Shown here: positions 1 to 5,272 of the stretch, piece by piece
Numbering within the stretch: position 1 is the stretch's first letter
How the letters are laid out: every line of letters begins with the position of its first letter
The notes under the pieces: generated by a model
Told to the model about the DNA's origin: nothing
Seen by the model: only the letters and a program-made list of their open reading frames with translations
Databases searched by the model: none
Assembly: GCA_027057815.1 (NCBI GenBank)
Contig: JALURD010000061.1
Location: forward strand, 1 to 5,879
Length of the DNA: 5,879 nucleotides
Direction: 5' to 3'
Source of the DNA: Acidilobaceae archaeon
GTDB taxonomy: Archaea > Thermoproteota > Thermoprotei_A > Sulfolobales > Acidilobaceae
Made by a program: the position numbers and the translations under genes

Positions 1-501
1 AGGCCTGAAAGGGATAAACGCGTCACCACGCATGTAGCCCTAGTCGCTAGGGCCTTCGGAGCCAACGGATTCATACTTGAAGGTGTCTGCGACGAAACCG
101 TGGAGAGGAGTCTAGCCAAGGTACTATCCACATGGGGCGGCAGGATGCACTACGAGTGCGGTGTCAGCGGCAAACAGTACGTCAGGGAGTGGAGGCGTTC
201 GGGTGGAGAGGTGGTACACCTGACAATGTATGGCCTACTCCTCGACGACGTCATAGACCTCATAGCGTCCTCGCCAAAGCCTAAACTCATCGTTGTTGGC
301 GCTGAGAAGGTTGAGAGATTCTACTACGAGGAATCCGACTATAACGTAGCAGTGGGCAGCCAGCCCCACTCGGAGGTGGCTGCCCTAGCCTTGTTCCTTG
401 ACAGGTTATTTAAGGGCAGGGAGCTATACCAGACTTTTGTGGGTGCAAGGCTAAGGATCATCCCAACCCCACGCGGTAAGAAGGTGGTAGAGAGTGGGTA
501 G
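1..501 (+). CDS. tRNA (cytidine-56 2'-O)-methyltransferase aTrm56, 5'-truncated by window
   Basis: This is an archaeal SPOUT-class enzyme that 2'-O-methylates C56 in the T-loop of tRNAs using S-adenosylmethionine. The frame is open from base 1, and 166 residues are visible before TAG at 499-501. The family is roughly 170-200 residues, so only the N-terminal start appears to lie outside the window. Family-like stretches are RPERDKRVTTHVALVARAFGA at the beginning (residues 1-21), GAEKV (100-104), and the knot segment containing VGSQPHSEVAALA (118-130), which in SPOUT enzymes forms the cofactor-binding trefoil knot. The C-terminal IPTPRGKKVV also matches the family. The TFE gene starts 8 nt before this stop codon if its GTG start is used. 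The assignment rests on recalled family motifs; no search was run. Confidence 0.87.
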   Translation, partial: RPERDKRVTTHVALVARAFGANGFILEGVCDETVERSLAKVLSTWGGRMHYECGVSGKQYVREWRRSGGEVVHLTMYGLLLDDVIDLIASSPKPKLIVVGAEKVERFYYEESDYNVAVGSQPHSEVAALALFLDRLFKGRELYQTFVGARLRIIPTPRGKKVVESG

Positions 502-1087
502 GGACGGTGTAGACGCCAACGGAGGCATGAGCGAGGGATCCCCGATAGAGGCCCTCATAGAGTTACTTAAGAGGATCAGCAAGTCTAGTAACATCGATCC
601 CCAAGTCATGGACGATGTGATAAGGGCCCTTCTAAGTGACAGCGAGGGCAAGGGATTAAGCGACGAGGACCTAGAGAAGATCACTGGCCACAGGCAGGGA
701 GTCATAAGGAGGGCGCTACGCCTCCTCCACGACCTAAGGCTGGCCACTTATAGGAGGGGCAGGCACCCGGAGACGAAGGCTACGAGGTACTATTGGACCC
801 TCGACGGGGACAGGATTAACATAGTGCTCTACCAGCTGAAGAGGAACGTCCTCGAGAAGCTGAGAGCTAGACTCCAATACGAGGAGTCAAACGAGTTCTT
901 CGTATGCCCCAAGTGCAATGTCAGGTATGAGTTTAACGAGGCCTTTGAATACGACTTCACGTGCCCACGCTGCGGCTCGCTACTAGTGGAGCATGACAAC
1001 AAGGTCGCTGTGGCAACGCTTAGGGCCGTCATTAAGAAGCTGGAGGAGGAGATAAGGGGAGATGAGGAGAAGATATTTCGTGGTTGA
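494..1087 (+). CDS. tfe: Transcription factor E, alpha subunit (TFE)
   Basis: This is the archaeal homologue of the TFIIE-alpha N-terminal half. It binds RNA polymerase and TBP at the promoter and helps DNA opening during initiation. The protein has 197 residues from GTG494. An N-terminal winged-helix region spans about residues 16-105, including the RYYWTLD strand (98-104). A basic linker helix follows (about 107-130), then a zinc ribbon with all four cysteines: C138, C141, C157 and C160, around the conserved ...FNEAFEYDFTCPRCGS. A charged helix ends the protein. GTG494 has an AGGTGG-like ribosome site at 482-487 and overlaps the aTrm56 stop by 8 nt. ATG527 (186 residues, MSEGS...) begins closer to where homologues start, but its GGAGG lies only 1 nt upstream. 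Identity is firm; the start is uncertain. Confidence 0.9.
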   Translation: MGRDGVDANGGMSEGSPIEALIELLKRISKSSNIDPQVMDDVIRALLSDSEGKGLSDEDLEKITGHRQGVIRRALRLLHDLRLATYRRGRHPETKATRYYWTLDGDRINIVLYQLKRNVLEKLRARLQYEESNEFFVCPKCNVRYEFNEAFEYDFTCPRCGSLLVEHDNKVAVATLRAVIKKLEEEIRGDEEKIFRG

Positions 1088-2087
1088 CCTCTTCTCGGGA
1101 GGCGGAGGCTTCGGGCGGGGCTTCGAGGAGGCAGGGTTCAGGGTAGTCCTAGCAGTCGATAATTACCCGCCTGCGGCTAAGACTTACAAGGCGAATTTCC
1201 CGCACGCAGTCGTCGTAGCTGATGATATTAAAGACGTCACTGGCGCCACTATCCACAGTCTTACGGGCCTCGCGCCTGGCGAGGTTGACGTGGTCATAGC
1301 TAGCCCTCCATGCGAACCCTTCACGGGAGCCAACCCTAGGAGGCAGAGAGATCCTCTGGATAGGCTATACACGGACCCGGCTGGGCAGCTATTCCTCCAC
1401 GCGATAAGACTCATAGGAGAGCTGAAGCCTGAAGTGTTCGTTATAGAGAACGTTCCCGGGATACTGGAGGCCCCTATAAGGGCTGCCATTAGGAGGGAGC
1501 TAGCCAGGGCGGGCTACTCCAGGGTATACTTCAACGTCCTCCACGCGGAGGAGCATGGGACCCCCAGCTCGAGGACCAGGGTCTTCGTCTCAAATGTCGA
1601 GCTGAGGCCCCCCAAGAGGCGGGGGCCTACGGTTGAGGAGGCCCTTAGAGGCCTACCTCCTGTGGGATCCCCCTGGCCCCCTAATCATGAGTACCCCCAG
1701 GAGGTAGGCGGGAGGCACGCGAGGAGGCTCAGGAGGCTTAGGTGGGGCGAGGCTCTTATCTACTACCAGGGGGCTGGGGGTAGGAGACTTCCCAACTATA
1801 TACGCCTGCACCCGCACAGACATGCCCCCACGGTTATGGGGAGCAGCAGATTCATACACCCCTACGAAGATAGGCTACTGACTGTCAGGGAGCAAGCAAG
1901 GCTTATGGGGTTCCCAGACTACCACGTATTCCTCGGCAGCAGGGACGCTCAGTACGACCAGGTCGGCGAGGCCGTCCCGCCCCCGCTGGCTAAAGCTATA
2001 GCTGAGGAGGCGGCCCGCGTCCTCCGTGAGGGGGTTGAAGAGCATGCCAGGCCTGAGGCTAGTACCGGTGCTCCACAACGTCAGTAG
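1062..2087 (+). CDS. DNA (cytosine-5)-methyltransferase, apparently orphan
   Basis: This C5-methyltransferase (341 residues) transfers a methyl group from S-adenosylmethionine to cytosine in DNA. Motif I is DLFSGGGGFGRGFEEAGF (9-26), which binds the cofactor. Motif IV is SPPCEPFTGANPRR (81-94) with nucleophile C84. Motif VI is FVIENVPGI (126-134) with E129. Motif VIII is SSRTRVFV (169-176). A short target-recognition region lies near 180-255, a motif IX-like TVREQARLMGFPD at 274-286, and motif X QVGEAVPPPLAKAIAEE at 300-316. Motif IV reads PPCEPFT where PPCQ.FS is usual, and motif X reads GEAVP where GN.VP is usual. The ATG lies 26 nt inside the TFE 3' end, preceded by GGAGGAGGA at 1042-1050. 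No restriction endonuclease is visible. The target sequence cannot be read from the protein; a role in gene or repair control is inference. Confidence 0.88.
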   Translation: MRRRYFVVDLFSGGGGFGRGFEEAGFRVVLAVDNYPPAAKTYKANFPHAVVVADDIKDVTGATIHSLTGLAPGEVDVVIASPPCEPFTGANPRRQRDPLDRLYTDPAGQLFLHAIRLIGELKPEVFVIENVPGILEAPIRAAIRRELARAGYSRVYFNVLHAEEHGTPSSRTRVFVSNVELRPPKRRGPTVEEALRGLPPVGSPWPPNHEYPQEVGGRHARRLRRLRWGEALIYYQGAGGRRLPNYIRLHPHRHAPTVMGSSRFIHPYEDRLLTVREQARLMGFPDYHVFLGSRDAQYDQVGEAVPPPLAKAIAEEAARVLREGVEEHARPEASTGAPQRQ

Positions 2088-2538
2088 CATTCAGAGGCTC
2101 GTGGACACTGCCAAACTAGTCTACGCCCTAGGCCTCAGGGAGCTAGTGGTGACTAAGGCCTACGGTGCCGCAGCCCAGCACGGGCTCGCCGAGGTCGGGA
2201 GGCTGGCGTACAAGCTCGACAGAGGGTTCTTCGTCCTCCCCGACCTCAGGGACGCTGTTGAACTCATCAGGCCCGACAAGGTGTTGATAGTCTCGCTCGA
2301 GCACGCGAGAGAGAGACTAGACCCTGCCAGGCCCCCGACGCTCGAAGGCGTGGTAATGATTGTATTCAATGGTGGAGACCCCGACTTCGCCGCCCACGAG
2401 GCCGCGCTGGGGGAGCCAGTTTACATTGATGGCGTGGATCAGAGGCTAGGAGCCCCCGCCGAGGCCGCGCTCATCCTGTACCCCATCATAAGGGCTTCCA
2501 GTATTTCAGGGCGGCCGGGCGAGGGATCCCAGGGGTAG
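2044..2538 (+). CDS. SPOUT/SpoU-like archaeal protein (COG4080-type, often labelled 'RecB-family nuclease')
   Basis: This is a 164-residue protein of an archaeal family that I recognise by its start, VPVLHNVSSIQRLVDTAKLVYALG (about residues 7-30), and that I recall as SpoU-like methylases. The C-terminal part contains VVMIVFNGGDPDF (103-115) and LGAPAEAALILYPI (135-148). These resemble the SPOUT cofactor-binding strand-loop and the final knot helix, which suggests RNA 2'-O-methylation, but the substrate is unknown. I see no PD-(D/E)XK nuclease motif to justify the RecB label. ATG2044 is preferred because homologues begin near the PVLHN strand and a G-rich stretch lies at 2030-2034. GTG2026 would add six residues. 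The start lies 44 nt inside the methyltransferase gene, and the NreA gene follows after 6 nt. The tail after residue 150 (Ser/Gly-rich) looks unstructured. Confidence 0.68.
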   Translation: MPGLRLVPVLHNVSSIQRLVDTAKLVYALGLRELVVTKAYGAAAQHGLAEVGRLAYKLDRGFFVLPDLRDAVELIRPDKVLIVSLEHARERLDPARPPTLEGVVMIVFNGGDPDFAAHEAALGEPVYIDGVDQRLGAPAEAALILYPIIRASSISGRPGEGSQG

Positions 2539-2544
2539 CAGGTA

Positions 2545-3780
2545 GTGCCGGCAGGGATCCCCGCCTCACTCTGCGTCAGGTGCAAGGGGTACAAGAGGCT
2601 CTGCGGCCTCCCCCGCTGCCCCATCCTCGAGCGCTTCCAAGCCCAGACCCTCGCCGCGACAAGAATCCAGGGGAGAGAGCTGGGGGGCCTAACTCCTCCC
2701 GGGGCAGTTGTCGGCGAGCACGGCTACCCCAGGGTGAGGGTCTACTATGCCATACCACCGACCAGGGATCCCGCCGACGCCGCCTATAGGGAGGCCCCGA
2801 GAGAGTGGGCCTCAAGGCGCGTGCCCCTGAGGAGAATAATAGAGTTAAGAGCCTCCACGCCGACAGCCGCCTTCGAGGCCCAGGTAACCGACCCGTGGAA
2901 GCTCTACGAGTCCGAGCTCACCCCGGCAGCGCTCTCCCTGAGACCTGTGGATTCCGAGGCCAGGCTCGCCAGGCCCCCCGTCCCCCGGCTAAGGTTCGAT
3001 GGCATAACCAAGCCTGTGGGGCCCACGGCTCCAGCGGAAAGGATCGCCGTGACGGGCTCGCCCAGCCTGCCAAGAAAGCTAGAATCTCTGATCTGGGACG
3101 ATGCTAAGGCGGTCGACGCCGTCAGAGAGCTCTACTTGAGTGGTGTCGACGTGTACACGATACAGAGGGCTATGAGCCTGGGAGCCCTGGGATCCCTCAA
3201 GAGGCGCCGCCTCGTACCGACGAGGTGGGCGATAACCGCCGTAGATGACATACTCGCCGGGATCCTCAGGGAGAGGCTCAAGGGGAGGCCTTGGATTGAG
3301 GGAGTCGAGGTCTACAGGGCCGAGTACCTGGGCAACAGGTTCACCGTAATACTACACCCTGGGCCGGGGAGGTTCGAGTGGGTAGAAGCTTGGCACCCTA
3401 GGGGCCTCTGGACGAGCACAGCCCGTGACCCCATGGTCTGGAGGGTGGCCGAGGACGACAGGGGTAAAGCTACAGCTGTCGACGGCGGCTTCTCAGCCGC
3501 ACGGACAGCTATACTGGAGGCCCTGGCCAAAAGGGGGAGGAGGGCCGACGTGGTCATTATCAGGGAGATAACGCCCGCGTACTATGCCCCCGTGGGTAAC
3601 TGGCACATAAGGGAAGCCGTGAGGATAGCCATGGAGAGGGATCCTCTCCGCATGGATAGCCTTGAGGAAGCCGTCGCCTACGCGCTCTCCCTCCTCGAAG
3701 CGGATCCCAGGAAGGTGGCTTCAAAGAGTCCCACCTTGAGAGGCGTGAGGCAGACCAAAATAACGGATTACATGAAGTAG
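2545..3780 (+). CDS. nreA: DNA repair protein NreA, PCNA-binding
   Basis: NreA is a widespread archaeal DNA-repair protein that docks on the sliding clamp PCNA; haloarchaeal mutants are reported to be sensitive to DNA damage. This copy has 411 residues, typical for the family. The N-terminus carries a four-cysteine putative zinc finger, C10-V-R-C13 ... C20 ... C25 (CVRCKGYKRLCGLPRCP). Two Nre domains fill the body. The final residues 403-410, QTKITDYM, fit a PCNA-interacting peptide: Q403, I406, then Y409-M410 where two aromatics are typical. GTG2545 is used, with GGGGT at 2532-2536 giving 8-nt spacing; no earlier start fits the 6-nt gap after the preceding stop. It is the last gene of the + strand cluster. 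Its biochemical activity is not established from sequence. Confidence 0.9.
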   Translation: MPAGIPASLCVRCKGYKRLCGLPRCPILERFQAQTLAATRIQGRELGGLTPPGAVVGEHGYPRVRVYYAIPPTRDPADAAYREAPREWASRRVPLRRIIELRASTPTAAFEAQVTDPWKLYESELTPAALSLRPVDSEARLARPPVPRLRFDGITKPVGPTAPAERIAVTGSPSLPRKLESLIWDDAKAVDAVRELYLSGVDVYTIQRAMSLGALGSLKRRRLVPTRWAITAVDDILAGILRERLKGRPWIEGVEVYRAEYLGNRFTVILHPGPGRFEWVEAWHPRGLWTSTARDPMVWRVAEDDRGKATAVDGGFSAARTAILEALAKRGRRADVVIIREITPAYYAPVGNWHIREAVRIAMERDPLRMDSLEEAVAYALSLLEADPRKVASKSPTLRGVRQTKITDYMK

Positions 3781-3795
3781 CCTCACGGGGACTGG

Positions 3796-3806
3796 TTAAT
3801 TAAATT
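3796..3806 (+). promoter_or_regulatory. Possible TATA-like promoter element for the E2 gene
   Basis: The 66-nt gap between NreA and E2 contains TTAATTAAATT, the most AT-rich run near any gene start in this GC-rich window. It lies about 45 nt before ATG3847. An archaeal transcription start about 25 nt downstream of the box would leave a leader of roughly 20 nt containing the GGTGGG ribosome site. The exact TATA and BRE boundaries are uncertain. Confidence 0.4.
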
Positions 3807-3837
3807 GATAACTACCCTCAACGCTTCTCTGGTTACT

Positions 3838-3843
3838 GGTGGG
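3838..3843 (+). promoter_or_regulatory. Ribosome binding site choosing ATG3847 for E2
   Basis: GGTGGG ends 3 nt before ATG3847. It matches the GGTG part of the archaeal Shine-Dalgarno GGAGGTGAT in the expected register. The alternative TTG at 3805 lies inside the TATA-like run and lacks such a site, so ATG3847 is the better start. Confidence 0.5.
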
Positions 3844-3846
3844 TTA

Positions 3847-4569
3847 ATGGTGGAGAAACCCCGGGTGAGGGAGCGCATAGAGCTGTCTCCGCTCAGAAGG
3901 ATCATAGCGGAGAGAATGCATAGCAGCCTCCAGTCCACAGCCCAGGTAACACTAATGAGAGAATGCATCGTCGACGGACTCGTAGAGTTCAGGGAAAGCA
4001 TTAAGAGGGACTTCGAGGAGAAGACGGGATCCCGGCTCACCTACACCGATATCCTGGTCAAGCTCACCGCCACACTGCTAAGGAAGCACCCCCTCCTAAA
4101 CTCGGCCTTAGTCGGCGACTACATCGAGGTCTACGAAGACGTAAACATAGGAGTAGCCGTAGCCCTGGACCACGGCCTAGTAGTCCCGGTAGTTAGGAAT
4201 GCCGACAAGAAGAGCCTAGAAGAGATATCGATGGAACTCAAGGACTTAGCCGAGAGGGCTAGAGCAGGAACACTAACCCTGGAAGACGTGACTGGGGGGA
4301 CATTCACTATAACAAATCTGGGCATGTACGGGGTGGACGGCTTCACCCCGATACTAAATCCTCCCCAAACATCTATACTCGGAGTCGGTAGAATACAAGT
4401 AAAGCCAATCATAGTTGAGGGGGAGATTAAGCCGGCCAGAGTTGCATGGCTAAGCTTGACCTTCGACCATAGAGTAGTCGATGGCCACACTGCTGCACTA
4501 CTATTGGCAGACATAGCTTCAACTTTAGAGTCACGCGACAGAGTCGCCGAGGCTGTCGGTTACGCCTAG
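3847..4569 (+). CDS. Stand-alone 2-oxoacid dehydrogenase acyltransferase (E2) catalytic domain
   Basis: This 240-residue protein is the catalytic core of a dihydrolipoamide acyltransferase, which moves an acyl group from lipoyl-lysine to coenzyme A. Visible landmarks are the core-entry helix LSPLRRIIAERM (13-24), FTITNLGMYGVDGFTPILNPPQ (153-174), and the active-site TFDHRVVDG (205-213) with catalytic H208 and D212. E2 proteins usually carry one or more N-terminal lipoyl domains, a peripheral-subunit-binding domain and linkers, giving about 400 residues or more. Here all of these are absent: only about 12 residues precede the core, and the upstream DNA is a promoter-like gap followed by NreA, so no hidden lipoyl domain is encoded there. 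A separate lipoyl carrier, or an acyl-CoA reaction without lipoate, would be needed. Its stop shares bases with the convergent gene's stop. Confidence 0.88.
   Translation: MVEKPRVRERIELSPLRRIIAERMHSSLQSTAQVTLMRECIVDGLVEFRESIKRDFEEKTGSRLTYTDILVKLTATLLRKHPLLNSALVGDYIEVYEDVNIGVAVALDHGLVVPVVRNADKKSLEEISMELKDLAERARAGTLTLEDVTGGTFTITNLGMYGVDGFTPILNPPQTSILGVGRIQVKPIIVEGEIKPARVAWLSLTFDHRVVDGHTAALLLADIASTLESRDRVAEAVGYA
4566..4569. other. Shared CTAG serving as stop codon on both strands
   Basis: The palindrome CTAG supplies TAG (4567-4569) for the E2 gene on the + strand and TAG (4568-4566) for the 111-residue gene on the - strand. The convergent genes overlap by 4 bp, so there is no intergenic space for a terminator, and each transcript must end inside or run antisense to its neighbour. 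Confidence 0.85.
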
Positions 4570-4901
4570 AGTTTCTTCAACTGTATCAGCAATATGTGAG
4601 CTGCCTCCTTCACCGCGCGAAGCCACAGCCCAAGCTTCCCCCTAAAACCGCCCGCGCCTAGGCTCCACTGGAACGCTATCATGGCAAGGTTTAAGGCGTG
4701 TTCTAGTAGCTCAACCTCCGCCTTAACCTGCTTCCTGCAGTAGCCATCGACTAGCAGGGGCTCAGCTGCCTTGAGGTCTTTCAGTGCGAGCCTCAGGTAA
4801 GCATAGGTGACATCTCCACCCATCTCAAGGTACTTTCTGGCCTCCTCCCAGGCCTCCCCCGCCTGCTTGAGCACCTCATCTAAGTCGCGGCCCTCTTTCA
4901 T
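4566..4901 (-). CDS. Small helical protein of unknown function, paralog B of a tandem pair
   Basis: I do not recognise this 111-residue protein. It looks almost wholly alpha-helical, with few prolines: a charged N-terminal helix (about 6-28), a central helix YAYLRLALKDLKAAEPLL (33-50), YCRK (54-57), and an amphipathic, hydrophobic C-terminal helix (about 90-108). It aligns with the upstream 124-residue product: E-x-x-R-x-x-L-x-M-G (19-28), a gapless block around YCRK, and similar C-terminal helices. It keeps C55 of the neighbour's CxxC but has D52 in place of the first cysteine. ATG4901 overlaps the previous stop as ATGA, so translation is probably coupled. Two tandem AGGAGGG motifs lie upstream. 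The local layout recalls small helical-bundle proteins, but no function is claimed. Confidence 0.72.
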   Translation of the reverse strand: MKEGRDLDEVLKQAGEAWEEARKYLEMGGDVTYAYLRLALKDLKAAEPLLVDGYCRKQVKAEVELLEHALNLAMIAFQWSLGAGGFRGKLGLWLRAVKEAAHILLIQLKKL

Positions 4902-5272
4902 ATCAAGCCGGCCCTCCTAAGCCCTCCTAAGATGACGTAGATGAAGATCTTCACGGAGACCACTAGCCCCCTAAGCCTCTCCCCAACGCCGTGCTTATGC
5001 CTGGTGTTACCCTCCCTCTCAACCCATTCTAGTACTCTTGCTATTTCCTCGGACTCCAGCAGCATGTGCTTTCTGCAATACGGGCAGTCTATGTAACGGG
5101 AAGCAGTCTCGATCTCGTAGACAGCAAGCTTTAGAAGAGCCTTCAGGATGTCGTCCCTGCTACCCGCTCCCATCAATAGCTTCCTTCTGACGCTCTCAGT
5201 CTCTTCTATCAGCCTAGAGACGTCATCTTTACTAGGCTGCCCCAATCTCGCGGCACCACTCACCCGTTCCAT
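4898..5272 (-). CDS. Small helical CxxC protein of unknown function, paralog A of a tandem pair
   Basis: This is a 124-residue protein that I do not recognise. It has a charged N-terminal helix (about 15-34), a second helix (40-60), a CPYC motif (C63, C66) that could bind metal only with partners or as a dimer because no second pair is visible, a third helix (69-86), a His/Arg-rich turn (GNTRHKHG, 88-95), and a hydrophobic C-terminal segment (about 102-118, broken by K108) that may touch a membrane or pack in a bundle. ATG5272 overlaps the AcoX-like gene by 13 nt. GTG5263 would give a GTGA 4-nt overlap and 121 residues and is equally plausible. It lies between acoX and its own diverged paralog in one - strand operon. 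Confidence 0.72.
   Translation of the reverse strand: MERVSGAARLGQPSKDDVSRLIEETESVRRKLLMGAGSRDDILKALLKLAVYEIETASRYIDCPYCRKHMLLESEEIARVLEWVEREGNTRHKHGVGERLRGLVVSVKIFIYVILGGLRRAGLI
4911..4930 (-). repeat. Tandem 10-bp repeat carrying a doubled Shine-Dalgarno
   Basis: On the - strand TTAGGAGGGC occurs twice head to tail, at 4930-4921 and 4920-4911. Each copy contains AGGAGGG, a near-perfect anti-16S match. The copies lie at the end of the 124-residue gene, read in two different frames (as LGG-L and L-RR-A), and precede ATG4901. The nearer GGAGG core is 11 nt from the start codon. Confidence 0.7.

Larger units (their letters stand above)
535..4033. repeat. Dispersed iterated palindrome GGGATCCC, seven perfect copies
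   Basis: Perfect copies lie at 535-542 (tfe), 1664-1671 (C5 methyltransferase), 2523-2530 (SPOUT gene), 2554-2561, 2765-2772 and 3189-3196 (nreA), and 4026-4033 (E2). Near-copies keeping GGATCC are at 3259-3266, 3638-3645 and 3701-3708. Five perfect copies encode Gly-Ser as (N)G GGA TCC C, one Ile-Pro (GGG ATC CCC) and one Asp-Pro (GG GAT CCC), so all three reading phases are used. None lies in aTrm56 or in the - strand genes. By hand, assuming about 58% G+C and independent bases, fewer than one copy would be expected. This is a short dispersed motif, not an array, and its role is unknown. Confidence 0.8.

Noticed and set aside
1062..2087. Dnmt2-type tRNA methyltransferase
   Set aside because: The characteristic CFT motif of the Dnmt2 target-recognition region is absent, and the overall motif spacing fits bacterial-style DNA C5 methylases.
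2580..3107. Two further + strand open frames inside nreA
   Set aside because: Their products are Arg/Pro-rich and low in complexity, typical of out-of-frame reading of GC-rich coding DNA, and nreA explains the region fully.
3712..3737. Inverted repeat AAGGTGG/CCACCTT at the end of nreA as terminator
   Set aside because: It is a 7-bp stem with a 12-nt loop, inside the coding region, with no T-run after it; archaeal termination relies on T-runs.
3805..3807. TTG as the E2 start
   Set aside because: It lies in the TATA-like AT run, adds 14 residues with no family resemblance, and lacks the ribosome site seen before ATG3847.
535..4033. CRISPR or tandem-repeat array
   Set aside because: The octamers are single short words at irregular spacing inside coding genes, without uniform spacers or longer repeat identity.
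3783..4514. Open frames on the - strand opposite the E2 gene
   Set aside because: The Ser-rich translations lack family motifs and mirror the conserved E2 frame; no ribosome site or independent support was seen.
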